From: Paludisphaera mucosa
GTDB taxonomy: Bacteria > Planctomycetota > Planctomycetia > Isosphaerales > Isosphaeraceae
Assembly (NCBI RefSeq): GCF_029589435.1
Contig: NZ_JARRAG010000002.1
Coordinates: 5,203,303 to 5,267,302, forward strand
Direction of reading: 5' to 3'
DNA: 64,000 bases
The notes beneath the pieces are model-generated. The model was not told the origin of the DNA, ran no database searches, and saw nothing but the letters and a program-made list of their open reading frames with translations. Below are positions 18,494 through 28,900 of the stretch, one piece after another; the first letter of the stretch is position 1; each line of letters starts with the position of its first letter. The translations under genes and the position numbers were made by a program.

Positions 18494-20389
18494 TCAGCCG
18501 GCCGGGGCGCCCGTCGCGGCGTCCGAGATCATCGGCAGCAGCGCGGATTCCAGGAGCGCGACGACCTCGCCGGCGGTGTCGAGCCGGAGGGCCTCGGCGG
18601 CCACCTCCCGCGCCCGATCGAGGCGGACGCCGCGGATCAGGCGGCGGACCTCCGGCAGCTGGTGCGGCGGCATGCTCAGCTCGCGGACGCCCAGGCCCAG
18701 CAGGAAGGTCGTGTACAGCAGCTCGCCGCCCATCGACCCGCAGACGCCGCAGGGGATCCCCCGCGCGGCGGCGGCCTCGACCACCCTGGCGATCAGGCGG
18801 AGCACGGCGGGGTCGGCGGCGCTGTAGAGGTCGGCGACGGTCTCGTTGGTGCGGTCGACGGCCAGCGTGTACTGGATGAGGTCGTTGGTCCCGATGGAGA
18901 AGAAGTCCACCTCCTTTGCGAAACGGTCGGCCATGAGGGCGGACGCCGGCACCTCCACCATGATCCCCACCGGCAGGGCCTCGCGGAGCGGGCGGCCTTC
19001 GGCGCGGAGCTCGGCGGCGACCTCGCCCAGGACGGCGCGGGCGCGGCGGAGCTCGTCGAGCGTGGTGACCAGCGGCAGCAGGACGCGGACGTCCCCCAGG
19101 GCGGAGGCGCGGAGCAGGGCCCGCAGCTGGGTCCGGAACAGCTCCGGCCGCCGCAGCGAGAACCGCAGGCTGCGCAGGCCCAGGGCGGGGTTGGCCTCGA
19201 CGCCGCCGCCCAGGTGGGGCGACAGCTTGTCGGCGCCCAGGTCGAGGGTGCGGATCACGATCGGCCGGCCCTGGAGCGAGCGGACGGCCTCGGCGTAGGC
19301 CTCGAACTGCTCCTCCTCGGTGGGGGGCGCGATCGAGCGGAGATACAGAAACTCGGTGCGATACAGGCCGACCCCGGCGGCGCCCCATTTCAGGCAGGCC
19401 GCGGCCTCGTCGACGAACTCGATGTTGCCCCAGAGGCCGACCTCGGCCCCGTCGAGGGTCACCGCGGGGAGCCCCGCCTCTTCCGAGAGGGTCCGGTAGC
19501 GCGCCGACCGCTGCTCGGCGGCGGCCTGGTAGCGCTCCAAGGTCGGCGGGGCGGGGTCGAGGATCACCAGGCCCTCTTCGCCGTCGAGGATCGCCCGGCG
19601 GGCCGAGCGGGCGTGGTCGAGCAGGCTCCCCACGCCGGCGACGGCGGGGATCTCCAGGGCGGCCGCGACGATCGCCGTGTGGCTGGCCCGGCCGCCGGCC
19701 TCGGTGGCGAAGCCCAGGACCCGGCGGGGGTCGAGCTGGGCCGCGTCGCTCGGGGTCAGGTCGTGGGCCAGGACCAGCGAGGGGGCCGCCAGGTCGTCCT
19801 GGAACGACTTCGGCCGCCGGCCCGCGAGCTTGCCCACGATCCGGGCCTCGATGTCCCGGACGTCGGCCGCCCGCGCCGCGAGGTGCGAGTCGGCGAGGCT
19901 CTCCAGCCGGCCGGCGTGGCCTTCGAGGACCTCGATGACGGCGTGCTCGGCGGAGATCCGGTGCTGCTCGATCCGGCCGCGGGCGTCGGCCCGGAGCTGG
20001 GGGTCGCCGATCATGGCCGTGTGGGCGGCGAGGATCTCGGCGTACTGCGGGCCCAGCCGCTGCCGCGCCTCGGCCTCGGCCTGGGCGCACTCGGCGGCGG
20101 CCGCCGCGAGGGCCTCGTCGAGCCGGGCGACCTCGGCGGCGACGGCCTCGGCCGCGACCTTGCGGGGCGGCAGCCGCAGCCCCTGGTGGTCCAAAACCAC
20201 CACCGGGCCGATGGCGATGCCGGGGCTGACGCCGATCCCCCGGAAGACCTGCTCGGGGGCCGTCTCGGCGGGCTCGGGCCGGGCGGCGAGGGCCGGGTCC
20301 GGGCTCGGGGGCGTCGACGTCGGGGCCGCGGCGGGGGTGGCCGGCCGGCCGTCGCCGTTCCAGGATGTGTCGTCGATCCCCAGGGTCAT
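18494..20389 (-). CDS. ptsI: Phosphoenolpyruvate-protein phosphotransferase (PTS Enzyme I)
   Basis: Takes phosphate from PEP and passes it to HPr. The 631-residue protein has an extra Pro/Ala-rich N terminus of about 45 residues, then GIGVSPGIAIGPV. The phospho-His is in GRASHTAIVA (H237). The PEP-binding barrel shows VGLYRTEFLYL, IRTLDLGADK, EVPASALMADRFA, FFSIGTNDLIQYT and the Cys of IPCGVCGSMGGE. Its ATG overlaps the HPr stop in an ATGA, so the two are translationally coupled. The cluster has no EIIB/EIIC, which points to a regulatory PTS. Confidence 0.96.
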   Translation of the reverse strand: MTLGIDDTSWNGDGRPATPAAAPTSTPPSPDPALAARPEPAETAPEQVFRGIGVSPGIAIGPVVVLDHQGLRLPPRKVAAEAVAAEVARLDEALAAAAAECAQAEAEARQRLGPQYAEILAAHTAMIGDPQLRADARGRIEQHRISAEHAVIEVLEGHAGRLESLADSHLAARAADVRDIEARIVGKLAGRRPKSFQDDLAAPSLVLAHDLTPSDAAQLDPRRVLGFATEAGGRASHTAIVAAALEIPAVAGVGSLLDHARSARRAILDGEEGLVILDPAPPTLERYQAAAEQRSARYRTLSEEAGLPAVTLDGAEVGLWGNIEFVDEAAACLKWGAAGVGLYRTEFLYLRSIAPPTEEEQFEAYAEAVRSLQGRPIVIRTLDLGADKLSPHLGGGVEANPALGLRSLRFSLRRPELFRTQLRALLRASALGDVRVLLPLVTTLDELRRARAVLGEVAAELRAEGRPLREALPVGIMVEVPASALMADRFAKEVDFFSIGTNDLIQYTLAVDRTNETVADLYSAADPAVLRLIARVVEAAAARGIPCGVCGSMGGELLYTTFLLGLGVRELSMPPHQLPEVRRLIRGVRLDRAREVAAEALRLDTAGEVVALLESALLPMISDAATGAPAG

Positions 20390-20718
20390 CGGGGCGGCTC
20401 CCCGCCGGCCCGGGGCTCGATCGGCTCGCCGTCGTCGTCCTCGTAGAACTTCGCCTCGGCCAGGGCGGCGAGGGCCGCGACGGCGTCTTCGGCGTCCGGG
20501 CCGCGGGCCTCGACCTCCAGCCGCGAGCCGCACTCGGCGGCCAGCGAGGTCAGGTCGAGGATGCTCTTGCCGTTGAAGCTGCCGCCGTTGAAATGCACCC
20601 GCACGTCCGACTGGTACCGCAGCGCGAGCTTGACGAACTTGTCGGCGGGCCGCAAATGGAGCCCCAGACTGTTGGAAATCTCGATCCAGCGGCGTGCGAC
20701 GGTCGTTTCGTGGATCAT
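20386..20718 (-). CDS. HPr-family phosphocarrier protein
   Basis: Accepts phosphate from Enzyme I and hands it to EIIA. The 110-residue protein has the phospho-His in LGLHLRPADKFVK (H21) and the regulatory-site region FNGKSILDLTSLAAECG, in which S52 stands where HPr kinase would act. It carries an acidic C-terminal extension of about 20 residues beyond the usual length. The start at 20718 is chosen by family alignment. It overlaps ptsI by four bases. Whether HPr kinase exists is not visible in this window. Confidence 0.94.
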   Translation of the reverse strand: MIHETTVARRWIEISNSLGLHLRPADKFVKLALRYQSDVRVHFNGGSFNGKSILDLTSLAAECGSRLEVEARGPDAEDAVAALAALAEAKFYEDDDGEPIEPRAGGEPPR

Positions 20719-20891
20719 CAGCGGCTCGATCGGCGTGCGTGCCGGCGGCGGGCGGACCGCGGCGGCCGGCGAGGCGGACCGCCGGCCCGGGGGCCGTCCA
20801 TCGCGGCGGGTTGAGTCGTGTCGTTCGCGGTTCGTCCCGCCCGCGTCGACGGCCCCCCCTCGCGGGCGGGCGTCGGCGGCGGCGGGCGTCG

Positions 20892-21362
20892 TCAAACGGC
20901 GGCCCCGTCGGCCTCTTCCAATGTCTCGACCACCTCTTGCGGCGACTTGGAATTCCGCAGGAAGCTCACGAAGCGCTCGTCCTTCAGGTGCCGGGAGATG
21001 TTTTCCAGGGCCCGCAGGTGGTCGCCGGGCTGGTTGTGGGGCGACACCAGCAGGAAGAAGATGTTGACGGGCTCGCCGTCCAGGGCCGCGAAGTCGACCC
21101 CGTGCTGCGAGAGGGCGACGGTGCCGATCAGGCGCTGGAGGGTCGGGTGCCGGGTGTGGGGCACGGCCACGCCCATGCCGATCCCGGTCGAGCCCAGCTC
21201 CTCGCGGTTCAGGATGGCGCGGATGACGCTCTCGACCTCGCCGTCGGCGAGCTGGCCGGCGGCGTTGAGGCCGGCGACCATCTCGCGGATCGCCTCTTCC
21301 TTGCCCGTGGCCTTGAGGTCCACGATGATGCTGTCCCGGACCACGAAATCCAATAACTTCAT
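20892..21362 (-). CDS. ptsN: PTS EIIA domain protein, fructose/nitrogen type (PtsN-like)
   Basis: A stand-alone 156-residue EIIA that accepts phosphate from HPr on the His of GVAVPHTRHP (H69). The family pattern includes ILNREELGSTGIGMG, ALDGEPVNIFFLLVSP and LENISRHLKD. GGAGGGG before the ATG at 21362 decides the start; an earlier in-frame ATG at 21374 has no such site. It lies between hpf and the HPr gene, an order recalling the proteobacterial hpf-ptsN-npr set, which regulates rather than transports. Confidence 0.93.
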   Translation of the reverse strand: MKLLDFVVRDSIIVDLKATGKEEAIREMVAGLNAAGQLADGEVESVIRAILNREELGSTGIGMGVAVPHTRHPTLQRLIGTVALSQHGVDFAALDGEPVNIFFLLVSPHNQPGDHLRALENISRHLKDERFVSFLRNSKSPQEVVETLEEADGAAV

Positions 21363-21585
21363 CCGCCCCTCCATCGACGGGCCGCCTGGCCGATCGCTTC
21401 TTCTTCATCCCGGCGCCGCCCCCGCGCCTTGACTGGCGGGAGGGGCGGGACGCCCGCGGGCCGGCCGCGTTCGGGGTCGGCGGACGGCCGACCTTCGAAG
21501 CCGCGCGGCGGGCGGGCGCGCCGGACGTCGTCCCCGCGGGGACGCGCCTGGGCTGGGTTGCGACGCCGTCCCGAATCGGCCCGGA

Positions 21586-21942
21586 TCACTCGACCTCGCC
21601 GTTGGGCGTCGGTTCGACCGATCCCAGGGGGATCCCGCCGTGTGGGACGTCGCCTTTGTGGTGCTGCGTCTTCTCTTTATACTTCCGGAGCTGGTTCTCG
21701 ATCTTGTGGAGGCACTGGTCCGCCGCGGCCTCCAGGGTCGGGCCGGTCTCGGTCGCCACGAAGTCGTTCTTGTGCTCGGCGGACACCTGGAACTCCACGT
21801 TCCAGGCCCCCTTCTCGTGCGAGGTCGCGATCTCGATGGCCATGAGGCGGCCGAACTTGGTCAACTTCCCCGCCTTCTCTTCCAGCCGTTCCCGCTGGCC
21901 CGGGGCCAGCTCCCCATGTCGCGACGAGATCTTGATTTGCAC
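21586..21942 (-). CDS. hpf: Ribosome hibernation promoting factor (HPF/RaiA family)
   Basis: Binds the 30S subunit and inactivates ribosomes in resting cells. The 118-residue protein is the short form: the single HPF fold with QIKISSRHGEL, the Lys/Arg-rich KLTKFGRLMA helix, the NDFVATETGPTLEAAADQC helix and KIENQLRKYKEK, with a short tail and no long-form dimerisation domain. The start is GTG, preceded by AAGGAG seven bases away; an ATG just upstream is out of frame. It heads the regulatory PTS cluster. Confidence 0.94.
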   Translation of the reverse strand: MQIKISSRHGELAPGQRERLEEKAGKLTKFGRLMAIEIATSHEKGAWNVEFQVSAEHKNDFVATETGPTLEAAADQCLHKIENQLRKYKEKTQHHKGDVPHGGIPLGSVEPTPNGEVE

Positions 21943-22253
21943 CCATCGACTCCTTGTCTGGCGCCGGACGCAAGCCGGGAGAGGGTTCGCGTTCCGGGCG
22001 ACGGAACAGTCGATTCACCTTAACCTCCGGCTCGCGGCGAGGTCAAGCCACCTCCCGTTCAAAGGCTTGCGCCCCGGCCGCCGCGCCCGGACGACCGCAC
22101 CCGCCGGCGCGGTCGCCGCCGGATTCCTTCTTAAGCTCGAACGCCGAAATCTCGAAATCGCCGCGGGCCGCCGGGCGGCCGGCCCTTCCCTCGCCGCGAC
22201 GGCCCCTCTATAGATGGTGGGTCGATCCCTTCACGCCCGGGGGCCTTCGCCTG
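21943..22253. other. Divergent promoter region between hpf and lactate permease
   Basis: This 311-base stretch must drive the hpf-PTS set leftwards and the permease rightwards. I see no RNA gene or confident promoter boxes. Confidence 0.45.
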
Positions 22254-23939
22254 ATGTGGACCCAGAATTACGACCCGTTCGGGAGCTGGCCGGCGTCGAC
22301 CGTGCTCGCGGCGCTTCCGATCCTGATCCTGATGGGGCTGCTGATCTCGAACCGGGTCGCGGCCTGGAAGGCGGCGGCCGCCGCGCTGGTCGCCGCCTGC
22401 GCGACGGCCGTGCTGGGGTTCGGGATGCCCTGGCGGATGGCGACGGCGGCGGCCGGCCTGGGGGCGGCCTTCGGCCTGCTCCGGATCGTCTACCTGGTGA
22501 TCTCGGCGATGTTCCTCTACGACCTGGCGGTGACCACCGGCCGGTTCGAGGTTATGAAGGCGTCGATCGCCCGGCTCTCGCCCGACCGCCGGGTTCAGGC
22601 CGTGCTCGTGGCCTTCTCGTTCGGCAGCTTCCTCGAAGGCTGCGCGGGGTTCGGCGCCCCGGTGGCGATCGCCTCGGCCTTCCTCGTGGGCCTGGGGTTC
22701 CGGCCCCTCCAGGCCGCGGTCCTGGGCCTGGTGGCCGACACGGTGCCGGTGACCTGGGGGAGCGTGGGGATCCCGCTGACGACCCTGGGCGCGGTCTCGG
22801 GCATGGACGTGCAGGCCCTCAGCGTCACCGCGGCCGTGCTCCTGTTCCCGGCCGCGCTGATCATCCCGTTCTGGCTGGCGGCGATCGTCGCCGGCCCCCG
22901 CCGCTCGTTCGAGGCCTGGCCCCCCTTGCTGGCGGTCGGGGGGGCCTACGCGATGGTCCAGCTCCTCTGGGCCCGGTACGTCGGGGTCGAGCTGGTCTCG
23001 ATCGCTTCGTCCATGGCCAGCCTGGCGGCCGGGGTCGTCGCCCTGCGGTTCTGGAAACCGCTCCACCCCTGGCGGTTCGAGGGCGAGGACGAGGCGAAGG
23101 CGGACGACGCCGGGGTCGTCGACGTCGACTTCGGCGGCGCCGGACCGAAGCTCTCGGCGGGGGCCGTGGCCCGCGCCTGGATGCCCTTCGCCCTGCTGAC
23201 GGCGATGGTCCTGGTCTGGGTCGCGCCGACGGTCAAGCCCTGGATGGACGCCCGGGCGTCGTGGAAGTGGGAGGTCGCCGGCCTGCATCGCCAGGTCGTG
23301 CGGGGGCCGGCGGTGACGGGCCGCGAGACGTCGACCCCGGCCGACCTGGAGGCGGCGGTGCTCGACTTCGCCCCGCTCTCGGTCCTGGGGACGGCCGTGC
23401 TGCTGTCGGCCGTCGTCGGCGGCCTGCTCTCCGGGGTGGGGCCTCGCGAGCAGGTCCGGATCTTCGGGGCCACGGCGCGGCGGATGACGATGCCCGGCCT
23501 GGCCATCCTCTGCATGCTGGCCCTGGGCTACATCACCCGTTATTCCGGCATGGACGCCGTGCTGGGCCTGGCCTTCACCCGGACGGGCCCGGTGCTCTAC
23601 CCGGCCTTCGGGACGGTGCTGGGCTGGCTGGGGACGGCCCTGACCGGGTCGATCACGTCGAGCAACGTCCTGTTCGGCAACCTCCAGCGGATCACGGCGA
23701 CGCATCTCGGCCTCTCGCCGATCCTGATGGGCGCGGCGAACTCGGCCGGCGGGGCGATGGGCAAGATGATCGCCGCCGCGTCGATCGTGGTCGCCGCCGT
23801 GGCGACGGGCGAGGGGGGCCACGAGGGCGAAGTCCTCCGCGCCGCGCTCCGGCACAGTTTGGCGATGATCGTCCTGGGGGCGGCCGTCGTCTGGCTGGTC
23901 GCCCAGTTCGCGCCCGGGCTGGTGGCCGTCCCGGGCTGA
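22254..23939 (+). CDS. lctP: L-lactate permease (LctP family)
   Basis: Inner-membrane proton symporter for lactate and/or glycolate. The 561-residue protein has about 12-14 helices and the family signatures SFGSFLEGCAGFGAPVAIAS and DTVPVTWGSVGIP in the first half, and LGWLGTALTGSITSSNVLFG and GAANSAGGAMGKMIAAASIV in the second. The C terminus keeps the usual final helix. The ATG at 22254 precedes the first helix; its ribosome site is weak. No lactate dehydrogenase gene is adjacent. A strong hairpin follows the stop. Confidence 0.93.
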   Translation: MWTQNYDPFGSWPASTVLAALPILILMGLLISNRVAAWKAAAAALVAACATAVLGFGMPWRMATAAAGLGAAFGLLRIVYLVISAMFLYDLAVTTGRFEVMKASIARLSPDRRVQAVLVAFSFGSFLEGCAGFGAPVAIASAFLVGLGFRPLQAAVLGLVADTVPVTWGSVGIPLTTLGAVSGMDVQALSVTAAVLLFPAALIIPFWLAAIVAGPRRSFEAWPPLLAVGGAYAMVQLLWARYVGVELVSIASSMASLAAGVVALRFWKPLHPWRFEGEDEAKADDAGVVDVDFGGAGPKLSAGAVARAWMPFALLTAMVLVWVAPTVKPWMDARASWKWEVAGLHRQVVRGPAVTGRETSTPADLEAAVLDFAPLSVLGTAVLLSAVVGGLLSGVGPREQVRIFGATARRMTMPGLAILCMLALGYITRYSGMDAVLGLAFTRTGPVLYPAFGTVLGWLGTALTGSITSSNVLFGNLQRITATHLGLSPILMGAANSAGGAMGKMIAAASIVVAAVATGEGGHEGEVLRAALRHSLAMIVLGAAVVWLVAQFAPGLVAVPG

Positions 23940-23969
23940 GCCGAACCGGGCGAGAGGGGCGTCAACGCG

Positions 23970-24002
23970 AGACGGCCGAGGGCGCGGGGCCCTCGGCCGT
24001 CT
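23970..24002 (+). terminator. Hairpin downstream of lactate permease
   Basis: A perfect 14-bp stem (AGACGGCCGAGGGC with its complement) and a 5-base loop begin 30 bases after the permease stop. There is no real T run, as is common in high-GC genomes. Confidence 0.7.
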
Positions 24003-24152
24003 GGGGGTTCCTGGGATCTTTGGGGACGTCGTTCGACCGGCGGGGTCGCGTTCCTTGGAGATTCAGGTGGAGGAAGGCGGGTCGCCGGTGGGACGGTGCG
24101 GTGGGGCCTTGGGGAAAACCAGGACGTCCTGGCCCGACCGCTCCATTCCAGC

Positions 24153-24455
24153 TCAGCTACGACCCCGATTCTCCCAGTCGGACGACTCGGTGCAGCGGCC
24201 GTAGCCGGCGTCGGGGGCCTCGTCGCTCTGCATGGCGGCTTCGGGCTCCTCGGCGGGCTGGGCGGCGTACTCCCGGGGCTCGACCTCGGCCGGCTTGCCC
24301 ACCACGTGGGCGACGGCGGACTCGACGTCCCGAGGCGGCTCCTGGGCCTGGGTCCGCGAAGTTTCGACCAGGGTCTCGGCGAGCTTGCGGCTCGACGACT
24401 TCGGGGCGCCGGCCTTGGCGGCCTTCTTGGTGCGCTTCTTCAATCCGATCGACAC
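24153..24455 (-). CDS. Small Lys/Ala-rich protein, unknown function
   Basis: A 100-residue protein starting at a GTG that has GGGAGG seven bases upstream, which is why I accept it. The N terminus is basic (IGLKKRTKKAAKAGAPKSS) and the rest is rich in Glu, Ala and Pro. No known domain is seen; the basic N terminus could bind nucleic acid. It is transcribed away from the phosphodiesterase gene. Confidence 0.6.
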   Translation of the reverse strand: MSIGLKKRTKKAAKAGAPKSSSRKLAETLVETSRTQAQEPPRDVESAVAHVVGKPAEVEPREYAAQPAEEPEAAMQSDEAPDAGYGRCTESSDWENRGRS

Positions 24456-24830
24456 GGGACACCTCCCCGCGCGGCGCGGGAAAATCCTGGGGTCGTGAAC
24501 TCGACGCCTGGGAGGGACCGACGGGTCCCGCATCGGGTTCGCGCGCCCCGCGACCGCCCTTTCCATCATGGCGGTCGCGCACCCGCCGACGCGGCGGATG
24601 CGGAGCCGACGGCCCTCGGCGGTCCACGGCCGTCCCGACGTGGCGTTGGGGACGATCCGGGCTTCGCGGCGAGGCTGTCGCTCCACTCTAAATCTATCCG
24701 TCGGGACCCGATTCCGCCAGCCCCGGGCCGCAAAATTCCCCCGGACGACCCTTGTCCCCGTCATCATCCGTCGCCACCATGCATCGGAGGGGCGGCCCGG
24801 CGTCCACCCCGCCCCGAGGACGATCGGCGC
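24456..24830. other. Gene-free divergent region
   Basis: This 375-base stretch lies between the small GTG-start gene and the phosphodiesterase gene. I see nothing coding and no clear signal. Confidence 0.45.
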
Positions 24831-25316
24831 ATGCGTATCGGCATCCTTTCGGACACCCACGACCAGGTGGCCCGCACGGGCAGGGCGGTCGCCGCGCTGC
24901 TGGCCGCCGGGGCCGAGGCCCTCATCCATTGCGGCGACCTGACGATCCCCGACGTCGTCGCGGAGTGCGTGGGCGCCCCGGCCTACTTCGTCTTCGGCAA
25001 CTGCGATTACGACCTCGACGCCCTCCGCCTCGCCATGCGCCGGATCGGGGCGACCTGCCTCGAGCAAGGCGGCCTGATCGAGCTGGCCGGCCGCCGCATC
25101 GCCGTCGCCCACGGCGACTCCCGACGCGAGATCGACCGCCTGGCCGCCGACGCCCCCGACTACTTCCTCTCCGGCCACACCCACCACCGCCGCGACCAGC
25201 GCGAAGGCCCCGTCCGCTTCCTCAACCCCGGCGCCCTCTACCGCGCCCAGACCTTCACCGTCGGCCTCCTGGACCTGGCCTCCGACGAGTACACGTCGCT
25301 CACGATCCCCCGTTGA
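24831..25316 (+). CDS. Metallophosphoesterase, YfcE/MJ0936 type
   Basis: Dinuclear-metal phosphodiesterase of 161 residues. The motifs are in order: ILSDTHD (metal ligands Asp and His), IHCGDLT, VFGNCDYD, AVAHGD and SGHTHHRR. This is the compact MJ0936 layout without extra domains. The substrate cannot be told; relatives cleave model phosphodiesters and some cyclic nucleotides. The GAGGA about 11 bases upstream is acceptable for the ATG chosen. It stands alone. Confidence 0.9.
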   Translation: MRIGILSDTHDQVARTGRAVAALLAAGAEALIHCGDLTIPDVVAECVGAPAYFVFGNCDYDLDALRLAMRRIGATCLEQGGLIELAGRRIAVAHGDSRREIDRLAADAPDYFLSGHTHHRRDQREGPVRFLNPGALYRAQTFTVGLLDLASDEYTSLTIPR

Positions 25317-25976
25317 GGCGTCGGCTTCGCTTTGGCTCCCTTCGTCACGAGGCGGTTTCACGCGGTTCGGCGTAAATCATTATTTGGTATTGGTTTGACG
25401 TCGATCCTGGATTGGGTTCGTTGGGCGTTTCGAGCATGGTTTTTCGTGCTCTCGAAACTCGCGTCGGCGGTTCGGCGGGTGTAGGACGCACGTCCCCCCA
25501 ATGGGATGATGGGATCGAAACGTAAGCTCGCGAGGCTCCCGCCCGCGTTTTTTTGCGAAAGCTCGCCGGATCGGGCGCGTCCCGGGCCCTCGAAATCCGC
25601 ATCGAACCCCGGATGGCCGTCGGAGGCCGCCACGACCCGTCCCGCGCGTCATGGGCCCTATCTCGGGCCGGGAAAGTTCGCCTTCGGGCGACGGTGTCCT
25701 AGGTTAGCCATGGACCGACCACCCAGAGCGACTTCGGGACGCCGATTTCGTCCCATGTCGCTCGTTCGTGACGTTGAGCGAACACGCGTGGATGCCCGGG
25801 CGACGCCGACGGGCCCGACCTTGGCATCGGTCCGAAGACGTGGCTCGCCGACGACGGGCGTCCGTCGTCCCCACCCCCCCTTGAGCACGAGCGTCGCGAC
25901 GGCGCGGCCGGTGGGCGTGGGGCGGCCGGTAGGACTGCGCGCCTCGCAACTTGCGACACCTTCAAGGAACCGACTC
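25317..25976. other. Long intergenic region before the giant surface protein
   Basis: This 660-base stretch has an unusually AT-rich patch at 25365-25460. A GTTTCGAG...CTCGAAAC inverted repeat with a 16-base loop is at about 25427-25458. A reading frame is open through part of it in frame with the giant protein, but it lacks family character and a ribosome site. It probably holds the promoter and long leader of the giant gene. Confidence 0.45.
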
Positions 25977-28900
25977 ATGCCGCTCTCCACCTCGCACGAC
26001 CTCGACGGACTCCGTCGCCATTCCTCCCGACCCGACCGCGACATCGCCCTCGCGTCCAGCCAGAACCGGAAGGCGAGGCGGCCGAGGGCCCTGCGGCTGA
26101 ACCTGGACGCCCTGGAGAACCGTCAACTGATGACGATCGTCCCGGGGGCCATCGTGCCGGGCCAGCTCTACCAGGACGTCGCGTTCTACGATGCGAGCGG
26201 CGACACGGTCGAGATCCGGATGGACGGGCCGACGACCGGCGTGCGGGGGTTCACGCTGAGGCTTGCGGGCGAGGCGACGGGCCACGCCGACGTCCAGACG
26301 CTGAACCTGATCGGGCTGACGGCCGAGAACGGCCTCAGCGTGATCGTCACGCCGAACGAGCTGATCATCAACGCCGGCCCCGACTACAACAAGATGTTCA
26401 GCGCCGGTTACACCAACGTGGCCTCGATCACGGCCGACGCCGGGGTGACGGCCCTCGGCAGCGTGAACCTGAGCGCCGCCATCGTCGACGACGTCGCGCT
26501 GCCCGCCGTGGCCGTCGGCAACATCACGCTCGACACGGGCATGGTCACGTATGTGGACCGGGTCAACACCTCCGTCCTGAACTCGATGAACATCAGCGCG
26601 CCGGTCATCACGATCACCAGCCCGATCACGGGAGAGGCCGAGATCTTCGACGAGAGCCCCGTCGGCTCGAACGGCCAGTACAACCCCTGCGCCGGCCTGA
26701 TCGACCTGTGGGACGTCGAGGCGCTGAGCGTGGGCTCGATCGTGGTCAACGGCTCGATCAGCGCGACCACGTCCGACACCTACGACGCGACCCAGCAGAC
26801 GAACGACCTCCGGGGCGTGATCGACGTCTCGGGCGAGATCGGCTCGATCGTCGCGCCCCGCAGCGCGATGCGCAACGCGATCCGCGCCGGCGGCGTCGGC
26901 TCGATCCGGCTGGGCCGGATCGACGGAGAGATCACGACGCGCGACGCGGCGCAGGCGATGACGATCGCGCTGCCCAGCCAGTTCACCGGCTTCCTGCACG
27001 CGGCCGGCCACCTGAACGTCGGGTTCACCAGCGCGACCGCCGAGCTGGCGACCGGGAACATCTGGGCCGGCGGCGGGATCTCGGGCACGGACCCCTCGGA
27101 GGGCGACCCGATCCTGGTGCCCGACAAGTACGCGGCGGCGGTCGTGGACGCGAGCCCGACGAAGGGGATCGCCGACGTCGAGGTGAACGGCGCCGCCATG
27201 TCGCGCTGGATCTCGGCGTCGAGCATCGGCAAGGTCACGGCGCTCACCTTCGACGCGGGGGCGTCGTTCGAGGCCGCGACGGACATCGGCGGCGTCGAGA
27301 TGCTCATGCCCACCGCGGCGGGGGGGACGACGGCGAACCCGACGCGCACGCCGGCCGACATGGAGGGCTTCTTCAAGGCCGGGCGGGACATCGGCGACGT
27401 CAAGTCGGCGAGCGGCGTCAAGGCCCAGCTCATCGCGGGCCGGAACATCGGCAAGATCACGGGCGTGGCCGGCGGTCTCGAATCGACGGTCGTGCTGGCG
27501 GGCGGCGACGTCGGCGACATCTCGGTCTACCAGACGACGGCCTCGACGACGCAGATCTCCGCCGGCGGGGATATCGGCGACGTCCGCGTCTACTCGGGCA
27601 GCGTGGGCTGGCGGGTGAAGGCCCGGAACATCGGCGACGTGCTGGTCGACGCCGGGTCGCTGAACCTGGCCGTCTTCGTCGCCGCGCAGGACCTGGGCTC
27701 GGTGACGGTCACCAGCCCGGACCTGGCCGCGATCGAGGGCGGCAGCCTGATCGCGGGCCGCGACATGGGCCAGGTGACGGCCTACGCCTTCGCGGGGACC
27801 GGCATCCACGGGACCCTCATCCAGGCCGGCCGGCGGATCGCCGGCGTCAGCGGGACCTCCTACGGCTCGCTGATCCTGCCCACGGTGACGGCCGGCGCGA
27901 CGACCGACGTGGCCGCCGTGAACAACGGCATCGACGCCGCCCAGATCCTCGCCCCCGCGATCGGCCCGATCCTGGGCCAGGCCTACGTGGGCACGGGCCT
28001 CTACAAGGTCGTCGTCCACGCCCAGACGGGCGACGTCGACTCGATCACCGGCGTCGGCAACGGCGACGGGATTTTCGAGTCGATCGTCGTGGCCGAGGGC
28101 GGCATCGGCCCGATCACGGGCCGCTCGACGGTGCTCGGCCGCGGCATCGAGGGGGGCTCCTTCGACGCCAACGGCAAGACCTCCGCGGCGCTCGGCAAGA
28201 TCGGCCAGGTGACGGCCGAAGGCGGGCCGGCCGGCGGCCACGGGATCGAATTGACGCGGTTCCAGGCCTCGAACCGGATCGCCGGCATCGACGCCACCGC
28301 CAACGCCAACGGCGGCGACGCCATGAACGGGGTCGTCACTTACGCCGTCAGCTACGGGCCGATCAAGGCCCTCGTGCTCGGCGGCCAGACCGGCAACGGG
28401 ATCGTCGACGCCTCGTTGCGGGCCTGGTCGGACTACGAGAACGCCCGCCCGGACGTGCAGGTCGACTCGATCCACGTCGACGTGAGGTCCGCGCTCGGGA
28501 TGGGGATCAGCGGGTCGATCTTCCAGATCAAGGGCGACCTGACCGACCTCGAATCGAAGGCGATGAACGCGGCGGCGATCTCGACCAGCCGGTTCAGCCT
28601 CACGCAGGGGGACTTCGGGCGGATCGACGCGGCGTCGATCAACGGCGGCACCGCCATCGACTCCAGCGAGTTCGTCGCCAGCAACGGGTCGATCACCTCG
28701 GCCCGCGACCTGGCGAGCGCGGCGACGTCCGGCATCACGGCGACCGCGAGCGGCACGTCGGCGCTGGCGCACGCGATCTCGGGCTCGACCTTCCTGGCCG
28801 ACGGCAACATCGGCGTGATCAACGCGACGACGCGGGGTGGGACGGCCATCCTCGACTCGATCTTCGTGGCCGACTCGGACTACGGCAACTCCGCCAACGG

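Noticed and set aside
25358..25633. A 91-codon minus-strand frame before the giant gene
   Set aside because: No ribosome site, no recognisable pattern, and overlapping alternative frames of equal quality.
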